Positions 55,405 to 64,000 of a stretch of 64,000 nucleotides of DNA are shown here, piece after piece. The translations under genes and the position numbers were made by a program. The stretch is taken from contig NZ_CP113529.1 of assembly GCF_026723865.1 (NCBI RefSeq), forward strand, positions 4,712,001 to 4,776,000. Direction: 5' to 3'. Under the pieces are notes generated by a model that saw only the letters and a list, made by a program, of their open reading frames with translations, was not told where the DNA came from and searched no databases. Each line of letters opens with the position of its first letter. The first letter of the stretch is position 1. The stretch is from Mycobacterium sp. Aquia_216. GTDB lineage: Bacteria > Actinomycetota > Actinomycetes > Mycobacteriales > Mycobacteriaceae.

Positions 55405-56204
55405 CTACCCCGCAGTTCGAAACCATTCTTCTCGACATCGACGGCGCTGACCACGTCGCCACCATCACGCTGAATCGTCCCGACCGGCTGAATGCATTCA
55501 ATCGCACGATGTGTGAGGAGATGGCGCAGGCATGGCGCATCGTCAAACTGGACGAGTCGGTGCATGCGGTGGTGTTGCGGGCAGCGGGCAGCCGGGCCTT
55601 CAGCGCCGGGCTGGACATCAAGACACCCTATGGGCAACCGGAAAACGTCTGGAACCACGAGGATCCCGGCGAATTACTCAGCCCCAAGTGGCAGAAGTTG
55701 TGGAAGCCGGTGGTGTGCGCGGTTCAGGGCATGTGCACCGCGGGTGCGTTCTACTTCATCAACGAGGCCGACGTAGTCATCTGCTCAACCGACGCAACGT
55801 TTTTCGACTCGCATGTCTCGGCCGGCCTGGTGTGCGCGCTGGAACCGATCGGCTTGATGCGTCGCATCGGCCTGGGCGAGACATTGCGCATCGCATTGAT
55901 GGGCAACGACGAACGAGTCGGTGCTGACACCGCGTTGCGGATCGGGTTGGTGTCCGAGGTGGTCGCAACGGACCAGCTGTGGGGCCGCGCACACGAGATT
56001 GCCGCGGCGATCGCGGCCAAACCACCGTCCGCGACGCAGGGCACCGTCAAAGCGATCTGGGAGTCGCTGGACAAGCCCTACCGCACCGCCTTGGAGCAGG
56101 GGCTGATCTACACCCGGCTGGGCAACCCACTGGGGACCGCCGAACTGGCCGCGCAGCAGGACGCCGACGGCAAAGGCGCCAGGAGCGAACCAAGGGTCCG
56201 CTGA
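55395..56204 (+). CDS. Enoyl-CoA hydratase/isomerase (crotonase family), third in tandem
   Basis: A 269-residue crotonase: VATITLNRPDRLNAFNRTMC, AAGSRAFSAGLDIKTPYGQP, CAVQGMCTAGAFYFINEADV, FFDSHVSAGLVCALEPIGLM then NDERVGADTALRIGLVSEVV. ATG 55395 lies inside the end of the second crotonase; TTG 55389 is a less likely start. Its stop TGA overlaps the next ATG by one base (TGATG). Probably acts on a different enoyl-CoA from the other two; this cannot be determined here. Confidence 0.87.
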   Translation: MPLTTPQFETILLDIDGADHVATITLNRPDRLNAFNRTMCEEMAQAWRIVKLDESVHAVVLRAAGSRAFSAGLDIKTPYGQPENVWNHEDPGELLSPKWQKLWKPVVCAVQGMCTAGAFYFINEADVVICSTDATFFDSHVSAGLVCALEPIGLMRRIGLGETLRIALMGNDERVGADTALRIGLVSEVVATDQLWGRAHEIAAAIAAKPPSATQGTVKAIWESLDKPYRTALEQGLIYTRLGNPLGTAELAAQQDADGKGARSEPRVR

Positions 56205-57685
56205 TGGCCGATCATCCACTGAGTCAACGCATCGCCCACGTGCTGGATCTGCAGCCGGGCGCGCCCGCGATCGAATACGACGGACGATGGCTGACGTGGG
56301 AAAACATCGGCGGCGCGGCGCGGCGTATGGCGTCGGTGACGGCCGACCACGGCGACAACCCTGCGATCGGAATGCTGCTGCGCAACCGGCCGGGCCAGGT
56401 CGCGGCGTTCCTCGGCATACTGCTGGCCGGCGGGACGGTGGTCACGATCAACCCGTCGCGCGGCGACGAGCGCACCCGGTCCGATGTCGCCGCACTGCAG
56501 CTGCCGCTTGTGGTCGGCGAGCCAGAAGACCTGGCCACGCTCGTCGCACCCGGCACGCCGACCCGGCCGATTTCCGGTTATCTGGACGAGCCCGGCTCAT
56601 CGGCCCGGCACGACGATCGGTCGACTGCCGCAACCGAAGTCGCGGTGCGGATGCTGACCAGTGGAACGACCGGCCCGCCCAAGCGAATTGACCTCAGCTA
56701 CGACATGCTGGCACGCAGCGTGATGGGTCCGGACCCGGATCACGCACCGCCGCCGCCGGAACTGCGTCGCGGCGTCGCGATCATGAATTCACCGCTGGTA
56801 CACATTGGCGGCGTCTTTCGGGTGCTGCAATGTGTCGCCGAGGCGAGATCTTTTGTGCTGCTGGAACGCTTCGAGCTCCACACGTGGGCGCGTGCGGTGC
56901 GTCAACACCGGCCACGCGCGGTGTCGCTGGTGCCGGCCGCGCTGCGGACGGTGTTGCACTCCGACCTGTCACGAGCCGATCTGGACAGCATCCACGCCGT
57001 CACCTGCGGCACTGCCCCGCTGTCGGCCGACGACGCCGACGCCTTCACCGAGACGTACGGCATACCGGTTTTAACATCTTATGCCGCAACCGAATTCGGT
57101 GGCGGAGTGGCCGGCTGGACCCTGGCCGATTACCGGAGCCATTGGGCGGCCAAACGCGGCAGCGTCGGACGGGCGAACCCCGGCGCGCAGTTGCGGGTGG
57201 TCGACGACGCCGGGGCGCCGCTGGGCGCGGACCGGGTTGGGCTACTGGAAGTCAAACCGGGGCAACTGGGGCGATCGGCGCCGTGGATGCGGACCACGGA
57301 TTTAGCACGCATCGACCCTGACGGTTTTCTCTGGATCGTCGGGCGAGCCGATCAAGCGATCATCCGCGGCGGGTTCAAAGTGATGCCCGACGACGTACGC
57401 ATCGCGCTGGAAGGACACCCCGCGGTGGCGGGTGCGGCGGTGGTCGGACGACCCGACGCACGTCTGGGCGAGACGCCGGTAGCGATGGTGGAACTGCGTG
57501 AGTCCGCCGGCACGGATGCCGACACGTTGGTGGAGTACCTGCGAACACGGTTGGCCCGCTATGAGATTCCCACCGAGATCGCGATCGTCGCCGCGATCCC
57601 TCGCACACCGTCGGGCAAGGCAGATTTGGGCGAGGTCCGGCGCTTCTTCGAAGAGTCCGCAGCGCAGCGCGACCATGCCCGGTGA
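56204..57685 (+). CDS. AMP-binding acyl-CoA synthetase-like protein, first of three in tandem
   Basis: A 493-residue ANL-family protein, shorter than usual. The P-loop reads MLTSGTTGPPKRIDLSYD, with Arg where the Gly after PK is expected. Other motifs are TCGTAPLSADDADAFTETYG, TSYAATEFGGGVAGW and the C-terminal WIVGRADQAIIRGGFKVMPD with RTPSGKADLGEVRRF. The C-terminal Lys of GKADL is present, so activity is plausible. ATG 56204 overlaps the crotonase stop (TGATG); the open frame upstream lies within that gene. Confidence 0.87.
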   Translation: MADHPLSQRIAHVLDLQPGAPAIEYDGRWLTWENIGGAARRMASVTADHGDNPAIGMLLRNRPGQVAAFLGILLAGGTVVTINPSRGDERTRSDVAALQLPLVVGEPEDLATLVAPGTPTRPISGYLDEPGSSARHDDRSTAATEVAVRMLTSGTTGPPKRIDLSYDMLARSVMGPDPDHAPPPPELRRGVAIMNSPLVHIGGVFRVLQCVAEARSFVLLERFELHTWARAVRQHRPRAVSLVPAALRTVLHSDLSRADLDSIHAVTCGTAPLSADDADAFTETYGIPVLTSYAATEFGGGVAGWTLADYRSHWAAKRGSVGRANPGAQLRVVDDAGAPLGADRVGLLEVKPGQLGRSAPWMRTTDLARIDPDGFLWIVGRADQAIIRGGFKVMPDDVRIALEGHPAVAGAAVVGRPDARLGETPVAMVELRESAGTDADTLVEYLRTRLARYEIPTEIAIVAAIPRTPSGKADLGEVRRFFEESAAQRDHAR

Positions 57686-59252
57686 TTCCACGGTCGCCGC
57701 GCTGGTGCGGCAGCAAGCCCGCTCGCGCGACGACCACCCCCTGCTCGTCTGCGATGCCGAACGGATCAGCTACGCCGACGCCGACTCCCGGTCCGCGGAG
57801 CTGGCCCGCGGGCTGATCGCCCTCGGCGCGGGCAAGGGCAACCATGTCGGGCTGCTGTACCCCAACGGGCCCGAGTTCGTCGTCGCAATGCTGGCGGCCG
57901 CGCGCATCGGCGCCGTGGTAATCCCGTTTTCCACGTTCGTCACCGCCCGTGAGATGCGTGAGCAGCTGGTCGACAGCGACGTCGAAATACTATTGACCGC
58001 CGCGACTTTTCGCTCCCACGACTACGTGCAGCGACTGTCCGAGGTTCTCTCGGACGCCGACCTCGAGTCCCGGTTGTTTTGCGCCGCCGCACCGCAATTG
58101 CGTCACGTTGCGCTCACTCACGAAACGGTGTACCGGCGAGCCGGCACCGTCGACCCCGCACTCCTGCACGCGCTGGAGGACGACGTCTACGGCTGCGATC
58201 CGCTGACGATCGTCTACACGTCAGGATCCACCAGCACCCCCAAAGGCGTCGTGCACACCCATGCCGCGCTCCTCGGACACCAACGGAACCTCAACAAGAT
58301 CCGCGGTTTAACCCCGGCGGACACACTGTTCTGCAATTCGCCGTTCTTCTGGATCGGCGGGTTCGCGTTCGGACTGCTCGCCACGTTGGTGGCCGGATCG
58401 ACCTTGGTGTGTTCCAACGCCACCTCCGATATTCACGGAGCCGGCGCAACACTCGACTTGCTGGAAGCCGAAAAGCCAACCATGACCAACGGGTTCGCGG
58501 CCGGGATCGCTCACCTGGCCGACCACCCGAGCTACGGCGAGCGTGATTTGTCGTCGATGCGGCGCGGCAACCTCTACCCGATCATGGCGCCCGAGCTGAG
58601 ACCGGCCGATCCGGAGCTGCGGCACAACATGCTCGGGATGACCGAGGCCGGCAGCGTCGTGCTGATCGGCGAGGACGAATCCGACCAGCCCGAGGCGCGG
58701 CGCGGTTCATTCGGCAAGCCCGCACCAGGATTTGAGACGATGCTGATCAACCCCGACACGGGACAACGCGTGGGCGCCGGCGAGGTCGGCGAACTCTGCA
58801 TCCGCGGGCCCTACGTGATGCAGGGCTATTACAAACGCAGCCGCGAAGAGTGCTTCGATGCCGACGGCTGGTTCCACACCGGCGATTTGGTGCGCACCGA
58901 TGCCGACGGATTCGTCTATTTCGTCGGCCGCCTGCGCGCGCTGATCAAAACGGGCGGCGCCAACGTCTCGGCAGCCGAAGTGGAGCAGGCTATCACCAAG
59001 GTCACCGGCGGCGCGCCGGCATACGTCCTCGGTATTCCCGACCCGCGACGCGGGCAGCTCGTCGCGGCGGTGGTCGTCCGGCCAGACGGCGAGGCGGCGT
59101 TCGATGACGCCGCGCTGGGCGAGCGACTCAAAACGGAACTGTCCGCGTACAAAATTCCCAAGCGGTTCATCACGCTGCATCGCGCCGATCTCCCGCTGTT
59201 GTCCAGCGGCAAGGTCGACACGCGGCAACTGAGGAAACTGTTCGATGCCTGA
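57675..59252 (+). CDS. Acyl-CoA synthetase (FadD/AMP-binding), second in tandem
   Basis: A 525-residue ANL ligase: P-loop IVYTSGSTSTPKGVVHTH, with Ser in place of the second conserved Gly (SGSTSTPKG rather than SGTTGxPKG), RRGNLYPIMAPELRPADPEL, HNMLGMTEAGSVVL, YFVGRLRALIKTGGANVSAA and the terminal LLSSGKVDTRQLRKLFDA. ATG 57675 overlaps the previous gene by 11 bases. It resembles the third ligase (59245) in several motifs, so these two are probably duplicates. Confidence 0.88.
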   Translation: MPGDSTVAALVRQQARSRDDHPLLVCDAERISYADADSRSAELARGLIALGAGKGNHVGLLYPNGPEFVVAMLAAARIGAVVIPFSTFVTAREMREQLVDSDVEILLTAATFRSHDYVQRLSEVLSDADLESRLFCAAAPQLRHVALTHETVYRRAGTVDPALLHALEDDVYGCDPLTIVYTSGSTSTPKGVVHTHAALLGHQRNLNKIRGLTPADTLFCNSPFFWIGGFAFGLLATLVAGSTLVCSNATSDIHGAGATLDLLEAEKPTMTNGFAAGIAHLADHPSYGERDLSSMRRGNLYPIMAPELRPADPELRHNMLGMTEAGSVVLIGEDESDQPEARRGSFGKPAPGFETMLINPDTGQRVGAGEVGELCIRGPYVMQGYYKRSREECFDADGWFHTGDLVRTDADGFVYFVGRLRALIKTGGANVSAAEVEQAITKVTGGAPAYVLGIPDPRRGQLVAAVVVRPDGEAAFDDAALGERLKTELSAYKIPKRFITLHRADLPLLSSGKVDTRQLRKLFDA

Positions 59253-60789
59253 CCCGAGCGCGTACACCGTCGACCAACTGGTGCGGTTTCGCGCCGACCA
59301 CAACCGGGACACTCCGATGGTGATCGATCCGACGTCTCGGGTTAACTACCGCGAACTCGACGTGACCACACGCGATTTGGCGGCGGTCTTCGTCGAAGCC
59401 GGCGTAAGCAAGGGCACCCGGGTGGGTTTGATCATGCCCAACAGCACCCGCTGGGTGCAGGTCGCCACCGCGCTGACCCGCATCGGCGCTGTGCTGGTGC
59501 CGCTGAGCACGCTACTGAAAGCCGGTGAACTCGTCGCGCAGCTGCGCGTCGCGGCCGTGCAGTTCCTGGTGGCCGTCGAGGAATTCCGGGGTCATCGCTA
59601 CCTCGACGACCTGCAGGAGGTGTTGCGACCGGAACTTCCTGCGTTGCATCATGTTTGGTCGATCGACGAGCTCGATAGCGCCCCGGCGAGTGATCGGGCC
59701 CGGCAGATCGTCGACGCCATGACCGAAACCGTCACCGCCGCCGACCCATTGGTCATCATGTTCACCTCCGGCAGCAGCGGCACGCCCAAGGGAGTCGTGC
59801 ACTCCCACGGCAACGCATTGGGCGCGGTGCAGTCGGGGCTCGCTGCGCGTTGCATCAGCTCCGGAACCCGCCTGTATCTGCCGATGCCGTTCTTTTGGGT
59901 CGGCGGTTTCGGCAGCGGCATACTGTCCGTCCTGCTGGCCGGCGCCACCCTGGTGACCGAAGAAATCCCCCGGCCGGAAACGACTTTGCGGCTGCTGGAG
60001 CGCGAACGGGTCACCCTGTTTCGCGGCTGGCCCGACCAGGCCGAGGCACTGGCGCGGCACGCCAGCTCGGCCGGCGTCGACCTCTCGGCGCTGCGACCGG
60101 GCAGCCTGGAAGCCCTACTGCCGTCCGAGCAGCGGGCTGCGCCCGGGGCGCGGGCCACACTGTTCGGCATGACCGAGGCATTCGGGCCGTACTGCGGCTA
60201 CCCCGCCGACACCGACATGCCCGCGACGGCATGGGGCAGCTGCGGAAAGCCGTTCGCGGGCATGGAAGTCCGCATCGTCGACGTCGACGGCGGCGAGCCG
60301 GTTGCGACGGGAACCACCGGAATGATCCAAATCCGCGGACCACACACCCTGCGCGGCATTTGCGGTCGCAGCCGCGAAGAGCTGTTCACCGACGACGGCT
60401 TCTACCCGACCGGCGATCTCGGCCATCTCGACGAGGACGGATTCCTGTTCTATCACGGCCGATCCGACGACATGTTCAAAGTCAGCGGCGCGACGGTCTA
60501 CCCCGCCGAGGTCGAGCGCGCGCTACGCGCGATCGACGGCATCGACCACGCCTTCGTCACCAATGTGCCGGGCGCCGCGGGTGAACGGGTGGGCGCCGCG
60601 GTGGTATGCGCAGACCCAGGGATGGACGCCGGGCAACTGCGCGACCGTGCGCGCGCGCTACTGAGTGCCTTCAAAGTACCGACGGTCTGGCTGATCGTGG
60701 ATTCCGACGATGGCGTTCCGCGCGGGGGCACCGGCAAGGTCGACGTCCATCGACTGCGCGAGATGTTGGGCGACGTGGACCCGGCTTAG
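59245..60789 (+). CDS. Acyl-CoA synthetase (FadD/AMP-binding), third in tandem
   Basis: A 514-residue ANL ligase: P-loop IMFTSGSSGTPKGVVHSH, LEALLPSEQRAAPGARATLF, GMTEAFGPYCGYPADTDM, HGRSDDMFKVSGATVYPAEV and terminal PRGGTGKVDVHRLREMLGDV. The catalytic region and terminal Lys are kept. ATG 59245 overlaps the preceding gene by 8 bases. It is the last gene of the 53723-60789 operon and its stop overlaps the convergent secreted-protein gene by 4 bases. Substrate likely a branched or cyclic acid (inference from context). Confidence 0.9.
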   Translation: MPDPSAYTVDQLVRFRADHNRDTPMVIDPTSRVNYRELDVTTRDLAAVFVEAGVSKGTRVGLIMPNSTRWVQVATALTRIGAVLVPLSTLLKAGELVAQLRVAAVQFLVAVEEFRGHRYLDDLQEVLRPELPALHHVWSIDELDSAPASDRARQIVDAMTETVTAADPLVIMFTSGSSGTPKGVVHSHGNALGAVQSGLAARCISSGTRLYLPMPFFWVGGFGSGILSVLLAGATLVTEEIPRPETTLRLLERERVTLFRGWPDQAEALARHASSAGVDLSALRPGSLEALLPSEQRAAPGARATLFGMTEAFGPYCGYPADTDMPATAWGSCGKPFAGMEVRIVDVDGGEPVATGTTGMIQIRGPHTLRGICGRSREELFTDDGFYPTGDLGHLDEDGFLFYHGRSDDMFKVSGATVYPAEVERALRAIDGIDHAFVTNVPGAAGERVGAAVVCADPGMDAGQLRDRARALLSAFKVPTVWLIVDSDDGVPRGGTGKVDVHRLREMLGDVDPA

Positions 60790-61148
60790 GGGACCCGCGT
60801 CCAGGGTTGACAGTTCTGCGACTCGAACGCCTTGACCGATGTGTTGATGTTCGCGAACATCGGACCGACCGAGATATTCGTCTGGAGTACATGCTCCTTG
60901 TTCGCATCGGGCGTGCTGTAGGTGAACCACGCGCACATCGAGTCCTGGGTCGGCACATTGTTTATCCACACCCCAAAGGTCGACGCCGAACCGGCCGTTC
61001 GGTAAAGGCCGGGTGCGATGTCGGGCCCGACGACGAAGACGCCGTTTCCGGGGATCGGGTCGAGCGGGTCGGCCTTCGCCGGGGCCGCGAACGCGATCGC
61101 TGTCATGCACGCAACGAATACGGCCACTGCGCGAGGCGTTGGAGGCAT
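60786..61148 (-). CDS. Small secreted protein of unknown function
   Basis: A 120-residue protein with a Sec signal peptide: a short n-region MPPTPR, then AVAVFVACMTAIAFAAPAKA with probable cleavage after AKA, then DPLDPIPGNGVFVVGPDIAP. The mature part has two Cys (SMCAWF and SQNCQPW), probably one disulphide, and GLYRTAGSASTFGVWINN. ATG 61148 is chosen with GGAG 7 bases before it and a cleaner signal peptide; ATG 61160 (MENEM) is an alternative. I do not recognise a characterised family; it resembles small exported mycobacterial proteins. It lies downstream of the GntR gene. Confidence 0.75.
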   Translation of the reverse strand: MPPTPRAVAVFVACMTAIAFAAPAKADPLDPIPGNGVFVVGPDIAPGLYRTAGSASTFGVWINNVPTQDSMCAWFTYSTPDANKEHVLQTNISVGPMFANINTSVKAFESQNCQPWTRVP

Positions 61149-61222
61149 CTCGTTCTCCATTCGTTGCCCACCCTGAAGGCAGCGTATGCCCAGGTCGATC
61201 CCCGCGACAATCCCCGTCGGTG

Positions 61223-61915
61223 TCACCCAGACGTCGTCTGGTCCGTTTCGACCACCACTCCCCGCGCGACGAGGTGATCGATCAACGGAACTGCCCCGGC
61301 GGCAAGATGTTCCGACATCGCAGCTCGCGCAAGCACATCGTCGTGGATCTCGAGCGCGGCCAGAATCCGCCGATGGTCCTCGACCGACTGGCTCGACCAA
61401 CCCTCGATCGCGGGGAACACCGATTCGGGTGCGTACCGGGTGATCTGCGACATCAACTGTGCGAGCTTCGGCGAGTCCGCCGCCACATTGATGGCTCGGT
61501 GAAACTCATGATTCAGTCGAACAGTCCGCTCCTGGTCGTCGCCGGCGTAGGCATCCTCGAGTTGGGCCTGGATCTCCTTGAGCTCGTGCAACTGATCGTG
61601 GGTGATGTTGACCGCGGCCCGCGCGGCCAGCTCGCCCCCGACGTGCGCTTGCACATTTGCCACGTCGGTGACGTCGCGCCCCGTCACCGGCAACACCACA
61701 AACCCACGATGCGGCTGCTGAGCGATCAAGCCCTCGGCTCGCAGCGCGAACAACGCCTCACGCACCGGTGTCACACTGATTCCCAATTCCGCGGCCAATT
61801 GGTCCAGCCGGACGTAAGACCCCGCGGCATAACGGCCGTCGAAGATCCTGCTGCGGATAAGGCGCGCGACATCATCGGAAAGTTGAGGCCGCGCAGCGAA
61901 ATCCGGAACGCTCAT
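61223..61915 (-). CDS. GntR-family regulator (FCD/FadR subgroup)
   Basis: A 230-residue regulator: winged HTH with LSDDVARLIRSRIFDGRYAA then GSYVRLDQLAAELGISVTPV and REALFALRAEGLI (residues about 10-65), followed by an all-helical FCD ligand domain containing NHEFHRAINVAADSPKL and EDHRRILAALEIHDD, with the metal-binding His and Asp expected in the subgroup. ATG 61915 is chosen because it lies 4 bases after the acyl-CoA dehydrogenase stop and homology starts there. It probably controls its own CoA transferase/acyl-CoA dehydrogenase operon in response to a small acid or acyl-CoA. Confidence 0.87.
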   Translation of the reverse strand: MSVPDFAARPQLSDDVARLIRSRIFDGRYAAGSYVRLDQLAAELGISVTPVREALFALRAEGLIAQQPHRGFVVLPVTGRDVTDVANVQAHVGGELAARAAVNITHDQLHELKEIQAQLEDAYAGDDQERTVRLNHEFHRAINVAADSPKLAQLMSQITRYAPESVFPAIEGWSSQSVEDHRRILAALEIHDDVLARAAMSEHLAAGAVPLIDHLVARGVVVETDQTTSG

Positions 61916-61919
61916 CGAA

Positions 61920-63113
61920 TCACACCTGGTATTCGGCGAGCAGCCGCTTGCTGATGATGTTCTTCTGGATTTCGCTGGTTCCCTCACCGATCAGCAGGAA
62001 CGGCGCATCGCGCATCAGCCGCTCGATCTCGTATTCCTTGGAATAGCCGTAGCCACCGTGGATTCGGAAGCTCTGCTGGGTGACCTCCGAACAGAATTCG
62101 CTGGCAAGGTATTTCGCCATGCCGGCGGCGACGTCGTTTCGCTCCCCCGAATCCTTCAGGCGCGCCGCGTTGACCATCATCAGGTGTGCCGCTTCGACTT
62201 TGGTCGCCATCTCAGCCAGCTGGAAGGCGATGGCCTGATGTTCGGCGATCGGCTTGCCGAACGTCTCGCGTTGTTGCGCATAGCGCACCGCGAGCTCGAA
62301 GGCCCGAATCCCGACGCCGCACGCACGGGCCGACACATTGACCCTACCGACCTCGATGCCGTCCATCATCTGGAAGAACCCCTGCCCGGTGACGCCGCCG
62401 AGAACGTCGTCGGCGCTGGCCGCATAGCCATCGAAAATCATCTCGGTCGTGTCGATGCCCTTGTAGCCCAGCTTGTCGATCTTGCCGGGAATTCGCAGGC
62501 CGGGAACGACTTCGCCGAAACCTGTGGGCTTTTCGACAAGGAAGGCGGTGAGGTTGCGGTGCGGCTTGTCGGAACCCTCGTCGGTTCGCACCAGCACCGC
62601 CACCAGGGTGGAACTGCCGCCGTTGGTGAGCCACATCTTCTGGCCGTTGATCGTGTAGTTGCCGTCGGAATCGCGTCGGGCCCGGGTGCGGATCGCGGCC
62701 ACATCAGAACCCAGCTCCGGCTCCGACATCGAAAAGGCACCGCGCGTTTCGCCGGCTGCCATCCGGGACAGGAACCGCTGCTTTTGCTCCTCGGTGCCGT
62801 GCTGGCGCAGCATGTACGCCACGATGAAGTGCGTATTGAGCACGCCGGACACGCTCATCCAGCCGCGCGCCAGCTCTTCGACGCACAGGGCGTAGGTCAG
62901 CAGCGACTCCCCCAGCCCGCCGTACTCCTCCGGAATCATCAGCCCGAACAGACCCATGTCCCGCATCTGATCGACGATCTCCTGCGGGTAGGTGTCTGCG
63001 CGTTCGAGTTCGGCCGCCTGCGGTATGACTTCCTTCTCCACGAATTGCCGCACGGTAGCGATGATCTCGGTTTGAATCTCAGTCAGCCCCAGGGTCTGGG
63101 CGAGTCTGGTCAT
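61920..63113 (-). CDS. Acyl-CoA dehydrogenase (canonical, homomeric type)
   Basis: A 397-residue acyl-CoA dehydrogenase with all standard motifs: IPEEYGGLGESLLTYALCVE, GAFSMSEPELGSDVAAIRTR, YTINGQKMWLTNGGSSTLVA, SFRIHGGYGYSKEYEIERLM and LLIGEGTSEIQKNIISKRLL with the catalytic Glu position retained. It is unlike the four other, paired, acyl-CoA dehydrogenase genes of the window. It is followed by the GntR regulator in 4 bases and preceded by the CoA transferase in 11 bases, so the three genes form one operon. Confidence 0.92.
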   Translation of the reverse strand: MTRLAQTLGLTEIQTEIIATVRQFVEKEVIPQAAELERADTYPQEIVDQMRDMGLFGLMIPEEYGGLGESLLTYALCVEELARGWMSVSGVLNTHFIVAYMLRQHGTEEQKQRFLSRMAAGETRGAFSMSEPELGSDVAAIRTRARRDSDGNYTINGQKMWLTNGGSSTLVAVLVRTDEGSDKPHRNLTAFLVEKPTGFGEVVPGLRIPGKIDKLGYKGIDTTEMIFDGYAASADDVLGGVTGQGFFQMMDGIEVGRVNVSARACGVGIRAFELAVRYAQQRETFGKPIAEHQAIAFQLAEMATKVEAAHLMMVNAARLKDSGERNDVAAGMAKYLASEFCSEVTQQSFRIHGGYGYSKEYEIERLMRDAPFLLIGEGTSEIQKNIISKRLLAEYQV

Positions 63114-63124
63114 CCGCGGTCCCT

Positions 63125-64000
63125 TCAGGCGATCGTCTTGGCGCTCGTCAGCCGCTCGATGTCGGCGGACGTCAATCCCAGGCGCTGGGTCAGGACGTCG
63201 GCGGTGTCCTGCCCCAACGCCGGCGCGGCCTGGCTAGCGAGATGGACCCCGTCGAACGCGCTCGGCAGGCCGGCGGCCAGGTATTCACCGACACCCGGTT
63301 GGTTCAACTTCGAAAACAACGGGTTGTCAGTCACTTTCGGATCGTCGACGACCTCCGCGAAGGTGCGGTATCGCTCGAACAGCACGGTGGTTTCCGACAG
63401 CGCGGCGGTGACCTGTCCGGCTGTGTGATCGGCGAACCAGGCGGCGAATAGGCCGGACAACACGTCACGGTACCGGTACCGGTCGCCTTCGACGTTGAAG
63501 TCCACGCCCAGCGCCTCGGCCAGCGCTGCCACCGCGGGCTCGGTGCCGGTCACGCCGACCATGTCGCGAAAGTGCCGGGGAGTCAACAGGACCACCATGA
63601 ATGCCACTCCGTCGGAACTGGTGAAGTCCTGGCCGTACTGGCCGTAGATGGCGTTGCCGAGGCGCTCGCGCTGGGTTCCGGTCACCTGAGGCTCGGTCAA
63701 CAATCCTAGGTTTCCCGCCGTGGCGAGCGCGACATCCTCGAGCGCCAGGGTGATCCGCGCGCCCTCACCCGACCGCTCTCGGCGGTGCACCGCCGAGACA
63801 ACCGCCAGGGCCGCATATAGCCCGCAGCACACGTCCCAGGCGGGCAGCACGTGGTTGATCGGGCCCGCCTGGCCGGCCGGTCCGGTCACCAGCGGATATC
63901 CAATGGCCGCGTTGACGGTGTAGTCGACCCCGGTGGACCCGTCGCCGCGCCCGAGCAGCTGCACATGGATGACGTCGGAACGCTTGGCGGCCAACTCATC
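63125..64000 (-). CDS. Class III CoA transferase (CaiB/BaiF family), 5' end beyond the right edge
   Basis: The last 291 residues of a CoA transferase: AKRSDVIHVQLLGRGDGSTG, a probable catalytic Asp in GVDYTVNAAIG, HVLPAWDVCCGLYAALAVVS, and a C-terminal domain ending LGLTSADIERLTSAKTIA. The frame is open to base 64000 (the TTG at 63994 is not a supported start), so about 100-120 N-terminal residues are missing relative to the family. It is in one operon with the acyl-CoA dehydrogenase and GntR regulator: activation of an acid by CoA transfer, then dehydrogenation. Confidence 0.88.
   Translation of the reverse strand, partial: DELAAKRSDVIHVQLLGRGDGSTGVDYTVNAAIGYPLVTGPAGQAGPINHVLPAWDVCCGLYAALAVVSAVHRRERSGEGARITLALEDVALATAGNLGLLTEPQVTGTQRERLGNAIYGQYGQDFTSSDGVAFMVVLLTPRHFRDMVGVTGTEPAVAALAEALGVDFNVEGDRYRYRDVLSGLFAAWFADHTAGQVTAALSETTVLFERYRTFAEVVDDPKVTDNPLFSKLNQPGVGEYLAAGLPSAFDGVHLASQAAPALGQDTADVLTQRLGLTSADIERLTSAKTIA

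Overview
The window is high-GC actinobacterial DNA, and several features point to Mycobacterium. At the left edge is the N-terminal part of a CtpI-type P-type ATPase. An RsfA-like antagonist sits beside an Rv1364c-like four-domain PAS/phosphatase/kinase/STAS protein. Two MIRU-like repeats, F420-type luciferase-like oxidoreductases and many FadE/FadD/EchA-type genes add to this. GTG and TTG starts and 1-11 base gene overlaps are frequent. No rRNA, tRNA, CRISPR array, insertion sequence or origin was seen. No gap between features exceeds 300 bases; the largest are 48085-48349 and 50873-51138, both divergent promoter regions, and 22078-22337, which holds a pseudogene remnant.

Layout. 1-7.7 kb holds mostly housekeeping and regulatory genes: partial ctpI (-), a small membrane protein, a TetR regulator fused to a hotdog domain, an amidohydrolase with a perfect palindrome upstream, a terminator, and the sigma-regulator pair. 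7.7-16.5 kb has two divergent units: Rieske ferredoxin, two amidohydrolases, a degenerate esterase and an acyl-CoA dehydrogenase pair on the minus strand; a P450 and a zinc alcohol dehydrogenase on the plus strand. 16.6-19.9 kb is a TetR/ABC-like/YhgE-like membrane module. 20-22.3 kb has an SDR, a frameshifted CdaR/PucR-type regulator and the C-terminal remnant of a quinone oxidoreductase. 22.3-41.1 kb alternates P450, luciferase-like, carboxyltransferase, Baeyer-Villiger-type monooxygenase, alpha/beta hydrolase, SnoaL-like, Rieske oxygenase, thioesterase, CoA ligase, SDR, aldehyde dehydrogenase, CoA transferase and thiolase genes. 41.2-48.1 kb is a six-gene minus-strand operon: crotonase, amidohydrolase, CoA ligase, amidohydrolase and an acyl-CoA dehydrogenase pair. 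48.3-49 kb has two small proteins and a terminator. 49-54.5 kb has an aldolase-family gene, an SDR, a TetR regulator, a crotonase and a hotdog protein. 53.7-60.8 kb is a plus-strand operon of three crotonases followed by three CoA ligases. 60.8-64 kb has a secreted protein and a GntR/acyl-CoA dehydrogenase/CoA transferase operon that runs off the right edge.

How it works together (inference). From 7.7 to 64 kb the window looks like one large catabolic island. It combines oxygenation (three P450s, one Rieske oxygenase, one BVMO-like enzyme, two luciferase-like enzymes), alcohol and aldehyde oxidation, CoA activation (five ligases, two CoA transferases), beta-oxidation (five acyl-CoA dehydrogenase subunits, five crotonases, three SDRs, one thiolase) and thioester or C-C hydrolysis (hotdog proteins, five amidohydrolase-superfamily proteins, one aldolase-type protein). 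The substrate cannot be read from sequence. A recurring short palindrome close to TTACNGTAA lies in every one of the seven intact divergent promoters between 13.9 and 53.7 kb and upstream of one further gene. It would tie the operons into a single regulon, with the TetR-family gene at 51139-51930 the best-placed candidate regulator. This shared operator is the most interesting unexplained signal in the window.
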